Positions 45,907 to 55,030 of a stretch of 64,000 bases of DNA are shown piece after piece (positions within the stretch are counted from its first letter, which is position 1; the number at the start of each line of letters is the position of its first letter). The position numbers and the translations under genes are program-made. The notes beneath the pieces were generated by a model. That model was not told where the DNA came from. It did not search any database and saw only the letters and a program-made list of their open reading frames with translations. This stretch comes from an uncultured Ruminococcus sp. (GTDB taxonomy: Bacteria > Bacillota > Clostridia > Oscillospirales > Ruminococcaceae). Location of the stretch: NCBI GenBank assembly GCA_902762785.1, contig CACWPL010000013.1:1-64000 (forward strand). The letters run 5' to 3'.

Positions 45907-47103
45907 ATGGCATCGAAACAGATGAGCGGCGAGAGCAGCCGCATCAAGCGCATCTTCACGATCGCAGGCATCGTGTTCCTGCTGATCATGGCCTTCAATA
46001 TGGTCGTCGAGAATCTCGTTTACGTCCGCAGCCGCCGCGTGTATGACGCGAACATGCAGTCGGTCGAGATCATGAGCCAGATGAACGACCGTCTGTCCTC
46101 CATCAACGAGAGCACCGGCATGATGGCCGCCGGTATGAGCGACCAGACCACGCTCGACTCCATCGACCAGGACCTTGCCGCCATCGACACGCTGAAGGAC
46201 GCGTTCCTCGAGGCCGGCGGCCATTCCGACATGGAGCTGCGCCGCTTCAACCAGGCCAGCTACGCCATCCAGGGCTACCGCCGCAAGATCAATGAGGTGC
46301 GCGACACCCTCCCGACGGCCGGCTATGAGCGTGCCCGCAGCATCTACATGCAGGAGCTCGCACCGCTGAAGGTCTGCGCAGCCGAGATGCTCGACGCCAC
46401 CGCCGAGATCAACACCCGCACCGCCAAGGAGAACGTCCACAGCAGCACGCTGATGCACGGCGTGGCACAGCTCGTGCTCATGCTCATCACCGTGCTGACG
46501 CTGGCCGCACTGGCCATCGCTGCCCGCCACCAGCTCCGCGCCGTCGAGGAGATCGAGGCGAAGAAGGCAGAGCTCCGCGAGGCCGAGCACAAGATCGGCC
46601 GCTCCATGCAGAAGGTCGAGGACGCCGCCTACACCAACATCCTCACCGGCTTGCCCAACCGCTATGCGCTCGAGATGATGCTCGAGGATCTGATGAACAA
46701 TGTGCAGTTCCACGCGGCCGTGTTCGACATCGACAACTTCCGCAGCATCAACGATACCTACGGCCTCGAGTTCGGTGACCGATACCTGATCGACGTGGCA
46801 GAGCGTCTCGGGGAGTTCGCGGAGGTCGCGGACATCTACAACATCTCCGGCAACGAGTTCTTCCTGCTCTTCCATGACGACCTGACCGACATGGAGGTCC
46901 AGCAGACCGCCGAGCAGGTGCGCCAGACCATGGGCGCGCCGACCATGATCGACGGCATCGTGATCCAGCAGACCGTCTCCGGCGCACTGAGCCATGTGCT
47001 CCCGAGCGGTACCATGGATACCAATACGCTCCTGATGAAGCTCGATTCCGCTCTCCACGCTGCCAAGCGCGACGGCGGCGATCGTCTGAGCATCGTGCGC
47101 TGA
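45907..47103 (+). CDS. Membrane sensor with a degenerate GGDEF domain
   Basis: The 398-residue protein has two membrane helices (about 15-38 and 183-203) enclosing a helical extracytoplasmic sensor region like four-helix-bundle domains, a coiled-coil linker and a C-terminal GGDEF-fold domain that begins LTGLPNRYALE. The active-site loop is SGNEF (residues 314-318) instead of GGDEF, with Asn in place of the metal-binding Asp, so cyclase activity is doubtful and a c-di-GMP or partner-binding role is possible. It is coupled to the sugar-binding lipoprotein gene. Confidence 0.85.
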   Translation: MASKQMSGESSRIKRIFTIAGIVFLLIMAFNMVVENLVYVRSRRVYDANMQSVEIMSQMNDRLSSINESTGMMAAGMSDQTTLDSIDQDLAAIDTLKDAFLEAGGHSDMELRRFNQASYAIQGYRRKINEVRDTLPTAGYERARSIYMQELAPLKVCAAEMLDATAEINTRTAKENVHSSTLMHGVAQLVLMLITVLTLAALAIAARHQLRAVEEIEAKKAELREAEHKIGRSMQKVEDAAYTNILTGLPNRYALEMMLEDLMNNVQFHAAVFDIDNFRSINDTYGLEFGDRYLIDVAERLGEFAEVADIYNISGNEFFLLFHDDLTDMEVQQTAEQVRQTMGAPTMIDGIVIQQTVSGALSHVLPSGTMDTNTLLMKLDSALHAAKRDGGDRLSIVR

Positions 47104-47113
47104 GGACCCCCTT

Positions 47114-47149
47114 GCATGCCCTGCGGCGAGACCGCAGGGCATGCTTTTT
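47114..47149 (+). terminator. Terminator of the sugar-binding protein-GGDEF operon
   Basis: A perfect 13-bp stem (47114-47126 with 47132-47144) is followed by five Ts. Confidence 0.95.
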
Positions 47150-47230
47150 GTCTCTTCTTATGACCTTTCCTGAGGATCACGAAAACGCACTCTCATTTTT
47201 GTAGAAAAGTGCAAATTTTGACCACGCCTA

Positions 47231-47259
47231 TTGACAGCACCCCTGATATGTGGTATACT
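47231..47259 (+). promoter_or_regulatory. Promoter of the LRR-kinase-vWA-PP2C operon
   Basis: TTGACA (47231-47236) and TATACT (47254-47259) are 17 bases apart. The leader is about 115 bases. Confidence 0.9.
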
Positions 47260-47380
47260 ATATTTAATTATGTGTAATATGCATAATACGTTTTACGCAA
47301 GGTAATATATCACCAAGATCTAACAAGATCGGCGACCTATCTTGCGCAGGATCGTAAACGAAACAGGAGGCTTGAATCGT

Positions 47381-48430
47381 ATGATCGACTTGAACACCAC
47401 CGCCGTCAAACATGCCCTCTTCGATATGGTCCGGGACCAGGGGCAGGACGTACTCGACGACACCCAGAGATTCATCGCTTTGATGAACGATTATCTCCCC
47501 GATTATGACCGTGAGCGTCGTCTGCTCAAGCACGCCATCAACAATGACGTGCTCAAGACCATGCGCCGCGAGGACAACGCCAAGAGCGCGATCTCCAAGG
47601 CACGCAAGTTCCTGGGCGATAACCTCTTCCTCCGGGACGAGGCGGTGGAGTTCGTCATCGAGTGTCTGTGCTGGATGCTCCAGTGGAACTATACGGCGCC
47701 CGCACCCTCTCCTGTCGCCATGCAGCAGCAGGCCGTGGCCGCTGCAGCCGCTGCGCCTGCCGCCGCAAGACCGGCCGCGCCCGTTCAGCCGCAGGCGCCC
47801 CGTGCCGGCCTCACCTCCCCCATGCGCCAGCCCGTGGCACCGGCCGCTCCCAAGGCCGAAGCGCCCGTCATCCCCCAGAAGAACGCTTTCACGTCCTCTA
47901 TGGCGTCCAAGAAGCGCTGGGTGAGCAAGATCTCCGTTGGCGCGCAGTACAATGCGATCGAGGGCTTCGCGTTCCACAAGTTCAGCTTTCTCAAGTCCGT
48001 CGATCTGCCCGCTGCGCTCATCTTCATCGGTGAGTATGCGTTCGCAGAGTGCAAGCGCCTGAGCAGCCTCGCGCTCCCCGAGAAGGTCGCCTTCATCGGC
48101 AAGGGCGCGTTCCAGCATTGTAGCAAGCTCAGCATGATCCGCATCCCCGCCGGTGTCACCACCATCGAGGAGGCGACCTTCCAGTTCTGCTCGAACCTCG
48201 AGGTCGTGGATCTGCCGAACACCATCAGCAGCATCGGCCCCGACGCCTTCTCCGGCTGCATCGCGCTCTCGCAGCTCCTGCTGACGGACAATGTCAAGTA
48301 CATCGACGACACCGCCTTCGCGAACTGCCCGAGCCTGACCATCCGCTGCTACGAGAACTCCTATGTCCACAAGTTCTGTCAGGCGAACGGCGTCCGCTTC
48401 GAGCTGGTCTCCAAGGGCGTTTCCTTCTGA
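47381..48430 (+). CDS. Leucine-rich-repeat (BspA-type) protein with a helical N-terminal domain
   Basis: The 349-residue protein has a helical domain (residues 1-100: FIALMNDYLPDYDRERRLLK, AISKARKFLGDNLFLRDEAV), an Ala/Pro-rich linker and six or so BspA-type leucine-rich repeats (about 190-349; GEYAFAECKRLSSLALPEKV, GKGAFQHCSKLSMIRIPAGV). The helical domain resembles one often fused to bacterial signalling enzymes. There is no signal peptide, so it is likely cytoplasmic. ATG 47381 follows CAGGAGG. As the first gene of the kinase operon it may supply target recognition. Confidence 0.82.
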   Translation: MIDLNTTAVKHALFDMVRDQGQDVLDDTQRFIALMNDYLPDYDRERRLLKHAINNDVLKTMRREDNAKSAISKARKFLGDNLFLRDEAVEFVIECLCWMLQWNYTAPAPSPVAMQQQAVAAAAAAPAAARPAAPVQPQAPRAGLTSPMRQPVAPAAPKAEAPVIPQKNAFTSSMASKKRWVSKISVGAQYNAIEGFAFHKFSFLKSVDLPAALIFIGEYAFAECKRLSSLALPEKVAFIGKGAFQHCSKLSMIRIPAGVTTIEEATFQFCSNLEVVDLPNTISSIGPDAFSGCIALSQLLLTDNVKYIDDTAFANCPSLTIRCYENSYVHKFCQANGVRFELVSKGVSF

Positions 48431-48529
48431 CCCATACGGTCCGACCGACATCGCATTTGAATGTGCTTTGGCTCCTGCACACTGCATGAGCCTGCTACGA
48501 TACTTTTTTTGAAAGGGATGAACTTCATT

Positions 48530-49924
48530 ATGGTAGAGCTCCAGATCGGTCAGTATATCGACATGGAATACGGCGGCGCCGCAAGAGTCGTCCAGGAACT
48601 GGGCAGCGGCGGTCAGGGCATCGTGTACCTCGTTGAGTTCAACGATATGCAGTATGCCCTGAAATGGTATGACATCGACAAGATCAAGAATCCCGCTGCT
48701 TTCCGTAAGAATATCGAGACAAACATCAACGACGGCCCGCCCAGCAAGCAGTTCCTGTGGCCGAAGTACCTCACCAAGCCCCTCTCCACCGGCGGCTTCG
48801 GCTACCTGATGGACGTCCGCCCGAAGAATTTCGATTCCTTCGTGGACATCCTCAATACCTACAAGCTCGACATCGACCCGCTGACCGGCCGCGCGGCCAA
48901 GGTGCCGGTGCAGTTCAAGAACCTGCGTGCCATGGTCACGGCGGTCATCAACATCGTCAATGCCTTCCGCCAGCTCCACCGCGCCGGTAAGAGCTACCAG
49001 GACCTGAACGACGGCGGCTTCTTCATCGACACCGCCACCGGCGAGATCCTCGTCTGCGACTGCGACAATATCGCGCCTGACTTCGCCAACTTCGGCATCG
49101 GCGGCAAGCCCGGCTATATGGCGCCCGAGGTCGTGCGCGGCATCGAGAAGCCCAATGTGCAGACGGATAAGTATTCGCTGGCCGTCGTGCTCTTCAAGCT
49201 GCTGTTCCGCGGCGATCCCATGGAGGGCGACAAGGTCGTCAAGGACATCTGTCTGACCGAGAGCGCCGAGCTGCGCCACTACGGCAAGGAGGCCGTTTTC
49301 GTCTATGATCCCAATGACGACAGCAACCGTCCTGTCCGCGGCATCCATGACAATGTCATCAAGTTCTGGAAGATCTACCCGGAGTACATCCGCCAGGCCT
49401 TCATCCACTCCTTCACCACCGGCATCGCTGAGCCGAACAAGCGCATCATCGAGAACGAGTGGCAGAAGCTGTTCGTCCGCCTGCGCTCCGAGATCATCAC
49501 CTGCAAGTGCGGCCGCACCAATTTCTCCGTGCAGTTCACGGAGAACGCCGATCACACCTTCCGCTGCCCCAAGTGCGGCTCCGATACGCCCAGCATGGGC
49601 TTCACCAATCTGGATTACCGCGTGCCGCTGTACTTCGGCTGCCGCTTCTATGCCTGCCAGACCGAGCGCGGCTCTGACGATTTCACGGCTGTGACCGGCG
49701 AGCTCGTCGAGAACAAGCTCAAGGCCGGCATGATCGGTATCAAGAACCTCTCGCAGAAGACATGGCGTGCTAAGATGCCCGACGGCAAGTTCTACCCCGT
49801 CGGCCCCGGCAAGGGCTTCCCCATCTGGGGCGGGATCGTCATCGACTTCGGTGACGATGCCAAGGCTTACCTCAATGAGGCGAACCTGGCCGATGCCCCC
49901 ACCTCACCCAATGATCCCACTTAA
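48530..49924 (+). CDS. Protein kinase with a C-terminal zinc ribbon (TerY-P triad kinase)
   Basis: The 464-residue protein has a eukaryotic-like kinase fold: glycine loop ELGSGGQGIVY (residues 23-33), Lys45 in YALKWYD, a catalytic loop SYQDLNDGGFF with Asp158 and Asn160 in place of the HRD loop, DCDN (177-180) in place of DFG, and GYMAPE (196-200). A zinc ribbon CKCG...CPKCG (about 325-350) and a further C-terminal domain follow. The set matches the kinase of the TerY-P triad. ATG 48530 is chosen because the in-frame ATG 48518 abuts the AAAGGG site. The vWA gene follows after 18 bases. Confidence 0.88.
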   Translation: MVELQIGQYIDMEYGGAARVVQELGSGGQGIVYLVEFNDMQYALKWYDIDKIKNPAAFRKNIETNINDGPPSKQFLWPKYLTKPLSTGGFGYLMDVRPKNFDSFVDILNTYKLDIDPLTGRAAKVPVQFKNLRAMVTAVINIVNAFRQLHRAGKSYQDLNDGGFFIDTATGEILVCDCDNIAPDFANFGIGGKPGYMAPEVVRGIEKPNVQTDKYSLAVVLFKLLFRGDPMEGDKVVKDICLTESAELRHYGKEAVFVYDPNDDSNRPVRGIHDNVIKFWKIYPEYIRQAFIHSFTTGIAEPNKRIIENEWQKLFVRLRSEIITCKCGRTNFSVQFTENADHTFRCPKCGSDTPSMGFTNLDYRVPLYFGCRFYACQTERGSDDFTAVTGELVENKLKAGMIGIKNLSQKTWRAKMPDGKFYPVGPGKGFPIWGGIVIDFGDDAKAYLNEANLADAPTSPNDPT

Positions 49925-49942
49925 AAGGAGGAGCAACACAAA

Positions 49943-50749
49943 ATGAGCGAAGCAATGGAAAACGCAATGGCCAACAACGACATGCTCCTGGATGAGCTGG
50001 ATGACGACGATCCGCTGAATGCGACAGGTGTCTCGCGAAAGAGCCTTGTCATCTTCTTCCTGATCGACACCTCCGGCAGCATGAAGGGCACCAAGATGGG
50101 CGAGCTCAACACCGTTATGGAGGAGCTGATCCCGGAGATCCGCCGCGTCGGCGAGGCCGATACGGACGTCAAGGTCGCGGTGCTCACCTTCTCGAGCCGC
50201 GTCATGTGGATGTATTCCGAGCCCATCGCCATCGAGGACTTCGAGTGGACCCGTCTGCGCGCCGACGGCGTGACCAGCATGGGCGCCGCCTTCAAGGAGC
50301 TCTCGATCCGCATGTCCCGCAACAGCTTCCTGAACTCCCCGACCCTGTCCTTCGCGCCCGTCATCTTCCTGATGACCGACGGCTATCCGTCCGACGACTA
50401 CAAGGCAGGCCTCGAGGCGCTGCAGAAGAACACCTGGTACAAGTACGGCCTGAAGACGGCGCTCGGCATCGGCAAGGAGGCCAATGACGACATGCTCGCC
50501 GAGTTCACCGGCAGCCGTGACACCGTCGTCCACGCCTATTCCGGCGGCCAGCTGGCACACCTGATCAAGATCATCGCCGTGACCTCCTCGCAGATCGGCT
50601 CGAAGAGCATGACGCTCGCCGATTCCGATCATGAGCTGGGCATGGAGGATGTGTACGAGGCCAAGCAGAAGATGCTCGGTCAGCAGATCCAGGAGATCGT
50701 CAAGTCCGAAGGCTTTGACAACACCATTCCCTTCGACACCGGCTGGTAA
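49943..50749 (+). CDS. TerY-like von Willebrand factor A domain protein
   Basis: The 268-residue cytoplasmic protein is a vWA domain with an intact metal-binding MIDAS site: DTSGSM (Asp42, Ser44, Ser46), the conserved Thr in DGVTSMG and Asp in FLMTDGYPSDD. It resembles TerY of tellurite-resistance-type clusters, where it is grouped with a kinase and a PP2C phosphatase. The C-terminal 60 residues are charged and helical. ATG 49943 follows AAAAGGAGG. A binding or scaffold role for phosphorylated partners is inferred. Confidence 0.9.
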   Translation: MSEAMENAMANNDMLLDELDDDDPLNATGVSRKSLVIFFLIDTSGSMKGTKMGELNTVMEELIPEIRRVGEADTDVKVAVLTFSSRVMWMYSEPIAIEDFEWTRLRADGVTSMGAAFKELSIRMSRNSFLNSPTLSFAPVIFLMTDGYPSDDYKAGLEALQKNTWYKYGLKTALGIGKEANDDMLAEFTGSRDTVVHAYSGGQLAHLIKIIAVTSSQIGSKSMTLADSDHELGMEDVYEAKQKMLGQQIQEIVKSEGFDNTIPFDTGW

Positions 50750-50784
50750 ACAGACGATGTGTAGATAGGGAAAGGAGGTGCCAC

Positions 50785-51744
50785 ATGCAGACCACATTTC
50801 AAGGCCTGTTCCACACACTGATCGGTGCCAGTCACCTGAACAGCGGGACAGTCTGCCAGGATAGCTCTGATTTCCAGGCTACCGAACATTACGCGATCGC
50901 CGTCGTTGCCGACGGCCACGGAAGTAAAAAGCATTTCCGCAGCGATGTCGGCTCCCGACTCGCTGTAGAGGCCGCAGTCGCTGCTGTGAGCCAGTATTAC
51001 ACCGACCCGGAGCTCTTCGAGGAGACCATCTGCGAGGACCCGGAGCGCGTGATCCGCAACATCGAAAAGAACATCATCGCCCGCTGGGACCAGGCAGTCC
51101 ATACCCATTTCCGCGAGCACCCGTTCACGCCCGAGGAGCAGCGTCCCTTCACGGAGACCGAGTTCGCCAAGCTCAAGCTCGAGGCCGTTTACGGCACGAC
51201 CCTCATCATCGGCGTCATCGGGAGCTGCTTCACCTTCGGGATGCAGATCGGCGATGGGAGCTTGGTCATCATCGAGGAGGATGCCATGGCCGATATGCCC
51301 ATCGAGGACGACGAGACCGCGCCCGCGAACGTCACCGCGTCGCTGTGCAATTCCTATGCCATCGACATGTTCCGCAGCTTCTTCCTGCCGGACAAGGCGC
51401 TCGCCGTTTTCGTCTCGACCGACGGTCTCTACACATCCTTCCGGAGCACCGACGATTTCCTGGACTACCACTCCATCATCGCCTCGCGCCTCGAGAAGCC
51501 GGAGGCCTTCGACCGCATCGTCAAGCGCAATCTCGAGAAGCGTACCCACTTCGGCACGCAGGACGACATCTCGCTGTCCTGTGCCTGGGACGTGGAGATC
51601 ATGCGGAACAGCCTCGATGCGCTGCGCCAGCAGGTAGAGCGCAACAAGATGCTCGCCCCGCTGCGTGAGGCCGAGCACAAGGCACGTCTCCAGCGTCAGC
51701 ATGAGCAGCGCATGCGGCTCATCGGCGAGGAGACCCAACAGTGA
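50785..51744 (+). CDS. PP2C-family protein phosphatase
   Basis: The 319-residue protein has the PP2C metal-site motifs VVADGHGS (Asp43), GTT, FVSTDGLY and the terminal GTQDDISLSC. It would dephosphorylate Ser/Thr residues placed by the kinase encoded two genes upstream. The C-terminal 60 residues are a charged helix. ATG 50785 follows AAAGGAGGTG. It completes the kinase-vWA-phosphatase triad. Confidence 0.93.
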   Translation: MQTTFQGLFHTLIGASHLNSGTVCQDSSDFQATEHYAIAVVADGHGSKKHFRSDVGSRLAVEAAVAAVSQYYTDPELFEETICEDPERVIRNIEKNIIARWDQAVHTHFREHPFTPEEQRPFTETEFAKLKLEAVYGTTLIIGVIGSCFTFGMQIGDGSLVIIEEDAMADMPIEDDETAPANVTASLCNSYAIDMFRSFFLPDKALAVFVSTDGLYTSFRSTDDFLDYHSIIASRLEKPEAFDRIVKRNLEKRTHFGTQDDISLSCAWDVEIMRNSLDALRQQVERNKMLAPLREAEHKARLQRQHEQRMRLIGEETQQ

Positions 51745-51791
51745 TCCGCTCAGCGGACACGTTATTTTGACACAAAGAGGAGAATCTTCCC

Positions 51792-52718
51792 ATGAAAGAG
51801 AAAAACAAAGTATTGAACATCGCCGTCTTGGTCGTCTGCGTCATCCTGTTCATCGTACTGTTCAAGATCCAGGGCCAGTTCGCGCGCAACGGCCAGCAGG
51901 CGCTCAACGGCATCATCGCCGAGCTCCAGGTGCTGCTGTCCACCATCATCGTCGTGACCAACCACAAGCGCGGCTTCATCACCGCCCTCATCCTCAACTT
52001 CCTGAATATCGCGATGGTACTGCGCAACGTCATCACCGGCCGTGCGAGCGGCGCTTCCCTGCCGGCCATCGCCATCGGTCTCGTGACCATCGTCATCATC
52101 ATCGTCATCTACACCTACATGACCCGTTCCGAGAAGATGCACGCCGACCTGACGGCATCCTACAACCAGCTCATCGAGTCGAACCGTCTCATGCAGGAGA
52201 AGGACGCCGCGCTGACCAAGCTCGCGTACACCGACCGCATGACCGGCCTGCCGAACTCTGCCGCCTTCAATGAAAAGCTCCAGGACCGCGTCAATGCCGG
52301 CGCCCCCTTCACCGTCATCTATATGGATGCCGACAGCTTCAAGCAGATCAACGATACCTTCGGCCACGCCGTCGGCGACACGCTGATCAAGGCCTATGCA
52401 GAGCGTTTTGAGAAGTATTGCGCCGGTCACTTCGACTGCGCCAAGGTCGGCGGCGACGAGTTCGCGCTGATCCTCGACGGCATCCGCACCGAGGGCGAGC
52501 TCTACAACATGTCTGAGGAGCTGCGCACCCTGTTCGGTGAGCCGATCAACATCGACGGCACGAACTTCAGCATCACCATGAGCTACGGTGTCTCCAGCTT
52601 CCCGAACGACGGCGCTGCGCCCGATCAGCTCATCAATGCAGCAGATACCGCCCTCTACAACGCGAAGATCGGCGGCAAGAACCGTCTGACCTTCTTCAGC
52701 GAGCAGACCGCACAGTGA
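51792..52718 (+). CDS. Membrane diguanylate cyclase (GGDEF domain)
   Basis: The 308-residue protein has three or four membrane helices in its first 110 residues, a short coiled-coil linker and a GGDEF domain with LTGLPNSAAFNE-type start (MTGLPNS), the metal-binding IYMDADSFKQINDTFGH and an intact VGGDEF active site (Gly220-Phe224). It should make c-di-GMP from two GTP. The RxxD inhibitory site is not present before GGDEF. It lies 47 bases behind the phosphatase gene, so c-di-GMP signalling and the kinase triad are likely expressed together. Confidence 0.92.
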   Translation: MKEKNKVLNIAVLVVCVILFIVLFKIQGQFARNGQQALNGIIAELQVLLSTIIVVTNHKRGFITALILNFLNIAMVLRNVITGRASGASLPAIAIGLVTIVIIIVIYTYMTRSEKMHADLTASYNQLIESNRLMQEKDAALTKLAYTDRMTGLPNSAAFNEKLQDRVNAGAPFTVIYMDADSFKQINDTFGHAVGDTLIKAYAERFEKYCAGHFDCAKVGGDEFALILDGIRTEGELYNMSEELRTLFGEPINIDGTNFSITMSYGVSSFPNDGAAPDQLINAADTALYNAKIGGKNRLTFFSEQTAQ

Positions 52719-52728
52719 TCCATGACGG

Positions 52729-52754
52729 GGCAGGCCTCCCCTCGGAGGTCTGCC
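52729..52754 (+). terminator. Hairpin after the GGDEF gene
   Basis: An 11-bp stem with one G-T pair (GGCAGGCCTCC/GGAGGTCTGCC, loop CCTC) lies 10 bases after the stop codon. There is no T-tract, so it may only partly stop transcription before the next gene. Confidence 0.5.
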
Positions 52755-52773
52755 GCACCGTCTTCATGCACAG

Positions 52774-52803
52774 GGTGGACATGACGTATGCGCCGTGTCC
52801 ACC
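52774..52803. repeat. Inverted repeat upstream of the deaminase-like gene
   Basis: GGTGGACA (52774-52781) and TGTCCACC (52796-52803) form a perfect 8-bp inverted repeat with a 14-base spacer that also contains one copy of the repeated CGTATGC. It has the form of a regulator site; no clear promoter was identified next to it. Confidence 0.45.
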
Positions 52804-52905
52804 GTATGCACGAGACGAGCATATCAAGGGGTATTATTTTTTATCGGTAAGACCGAAAACGTGTGAGACCGCTCACAATGATCCTAAAGAAAGGAAGGTC
52901 ATTTC

Positions 52906-55023
52906 ATGGATAAACAGTTCTACAACAATGCAGTCCGCATCATGAGCGATATCCGTCGGCTCGAGCCGTCGCTGGTATCTGCCCGTGACAGTGAGCTCTG
53001 CGTGCTCCTGACCGAGGATGGCACGACCTTCGCAGGTGTGACGAGCCTCAAGGTCGTGAGCGGCCAGCTCATGACATCCTGTCCGGAGTTCAACGCCATC
53101 ATGGCGATGGTGCCGGAGGGCGAGAGCCGCGTGCGGCAGCTCATCACCATCTCCTTCGCGCGCAAGACCGTCGACACGCCGTGTGAGGACTGCCTCAAGC
53201 TGATGCTGCGCATCGACCCGAAGAACGCCGACGCGCTGGTGTTCGATGCTGCCAATCATGCGGTCACGGTCCGAGAGATGCTCGGGGACGCGTTCCCCCA
53301 GGAGTACGAGGCCAAGGTCGAGGATGTCGAGGAGACGGTCGACTCCACGCTCGAGGAGGATGTGATCGAGGCCGCCTTCGTCCCTGCCGAGGAGAACGAG
53401 AGCGAAGCCGCTGCTGAGGAGGCTATGTCCGAGGAGACCGTAGCTGAGGAGATGGCGTCCGAAGAGACCGTAGCTGAGGAGGCTATTTCCGAGAAGACCA
53501 TAGCTGAGGAGGCTATGTCCGAAGAGGCCGCAGAGGAAGAGACTGCGTCCGAGGAGACTATGTCCGAAGAAGCTGCAGAGGAAGAGACTGCGTCCGAGGA
53601 GACCATGTCCGAAGAGGCTGCAGAGGAAGAGACTGCGTCCGAAGAGGCCGCAGAGGAAGAGACTGCGTCTGACGAGAAGACCTCCGAGGAAGCGAGCGAG
53701 GCCAAGGAGCCCGCGCCCGCCTACACCCCCTTCAATGAATTCGACGAAGCACCGGCGGAGGCTGTCCCTGCCGTCGCTTCGATGGAAGCTGAAGCCGCTG
53801 CCGAGGCTGCCGCTGCTGAGGCCGCCGCACAGGAGGCTGCGAGCGCAGATCCCACCGATGTCTTTGCCCAGTTCGGGTTCGAGGCCGGTGAGCTGCAAAG
53901 TGAGGTAGAGGCACGCGAGTCCTTCGCGAACGCCCCCGCAGCAGCGAACACCGAGCCTGCCTACATGCGCGACTCTCACACCATGGAGCCGCATGAGAAC
54001 GCGCCCGTACAGGCACCCGGAAAGTACGCAAGTCAGCCACGTCCCGGCATGGTACAGCGCACCTTCACGCCTGGTCCCCAGCCGACTGCACAGCGCGGCG
54101 CCTTCACGCCTGGTCAGACCTTCACGCCCGGCCAGACCCCGGCGGCGCAGCCCATGCCACAGCGCGGTGCTGTGTCTGGCCCGACCTTCACGCCCGGCCA
54201 GACCCCGGCGATGCCGCGTCGTGGCTCTGTGACCGGTCAGACGTTCGTTCCCGGTCAGTCGCAGCCGTCTCAGCCGATGGCACAGCGCGGCGCTGTCATG
54301 CCCGGTCAGACCTTCATCCCCGGCCAGACGCAGCCGTCCTCGCCGACGCCGCAGCGCGGCAGCTTCGCGCCCGGCCAGACGTTCACGCCGGGGCAGTCCC
54401 ATCCGTACCAGCAGGCACAGCCGGTGCAGTCTCAGCCCTATCAGCAGTCCGTGCCGAGTCAGTCTCAGCCCTATCAGCAGTCCGCGCAGGGACAGTCACA
54501 GCCGTATGGTCAGGTGACGCCGCAGGCCGCACCGGGACAGTCTCAGCCGTATCAGCAGGCACAGCCGCAGTTCACGCCGGGACAGTCCCAGCCGTATCAG
54601 CAGGCTCAGCCGATGCAGTCCGTCTACATGGAGCAGAGCGACCCCTACCAGCAGAGTGCGCCCTACCCGCAGCCGCAGACGTCGAGCAAGTACGCGACCC
54701 AGCCTGCACCGGGCAGCCGCTATCTCAACCAGCAGCAGGGCAGCGTGTATCTCCAGCAGCAGCCGCAGGCGCCGCAGTCCCCGCACACGACGTCCGTCCA
54801 TTCCACCGGCACGCCGTCTGCCTACACCACGATGAACGCGCCCAAGCGTTCGAGCAGCGGCTCCGCCTTCCGCGACCGTCTGTCGTCCTTCATGTCGGAC
54901 GATGACGACTCGAAGAGCGCACCGCTCTCCCGTGCCGAGCAGATGCGTCTCGCCAAGGAAAAGAAGCGTCTCGCCAAGATCGACGCCGATTTCAAAAAGC
55001 AGATGAAAAAACGCGGCTTCTGA
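52906..55023 (+). CDS. Cytidine-deaminase-like domain fused to acidic and Pro/Gln-rich repeats
   Basis: The 705-residue protein starts with a domain (residues 1-130) that looks like a tetrameric-type cytidine deaminase: SCPEFNAI with Cys59 and Glu61, and TPCEDC with Cys93 and Cys96, at the spacing of the zinc site. Then come about 100 Glu-rich residues in 15-residue repeats (SEEAAEEETASEETM), an Ala-rich part, and about 280 Pro/Gln residues in repeats such as GQTFTPGQ and QSQPYQQ. The C-terminus is basic (EKKRLAKIDADFKKQMKKRGF). There is no signal peptide. ATG 52906 follows AAGGAAGG. Function unknown. Confidence 0.72.
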   Translation: MDKQFYNNAVRIMSDIRRLEPSLVSARDSELCVLLTEDGTTFAGVTSLKVVSGQLMTSCPEFNAIMAMVPEGESRVRQLITISFARKTVDTPCEDCLKLMLRIDPKNADALVFDAANHAVTVREMLGDAFPQEYEAKVEDVEETVDSTLEEDVIEAAFVPAEENESEAAAEEAMSEETVAEEMASEETVAEEAISEKTIAEEAMSEEAAEEETASEETMSEEAAEEETASEETMSEEAAEEETASEEAAEEETASDEKTSEEASEAKEPAPAYTPFNEFDEAPAEAVPAVASMEAEAAAEAAAAEAAAQEAASADPTDVFAQFGFEAGELQSEVEARESFANAPAAANTEPAYMRDSHTMEPHENAPVQAPGKYASQPRPGMVQRTFTPGPQPTAQRGAFTPGQTFTPGQTPAAQPMPQRGAVSGPTFTPGQTPAMPRRGSVTGQTFVPGQSQPSQPMAQRGAVMPGQTFIPGQTQPSSPTPQRGSFAPGQTFTPGQSHPYQQAQPVQSQPYQQSVPSQSQPYQQSAQGQSQPYGQVTPQAAPGQSQPYQQAQPQFTPGQSQPYQQAQPMQSVYMEQSDPYQQSAPYPQPQTSSKYATQPAPGSRYLNQQQGSVYLQQQPQAPQSPHTTSVHSTGTPSAYTTMNAPKRSSSGSAFRDRLSSFMSDDDDSKSAPLSRAEQMRLAKEKKRLAKIDADFKKQMKKRGF
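53520..53690 (+). repeat. Tandem 45-base repeats coding a Glu-rich segment
   Basis: Nearly identical 45-base units encode EEETASEETMSEEAA and shorter variants within the deaminase-like gene, preceded by degenerate copies from about 53400. Length variation between strains is expected. Confidence 0.85.
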
Positions 55024-55030
55024 CGCGTTC

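Noticed and set aside
53520..55000. The Glu-rich and Pro/Gln repeats as an assembly artefact
   Set aside because: The frame stays open throughout, the repeat units differ from each other, and the gene has a normal ribosome-binding site and terminator.
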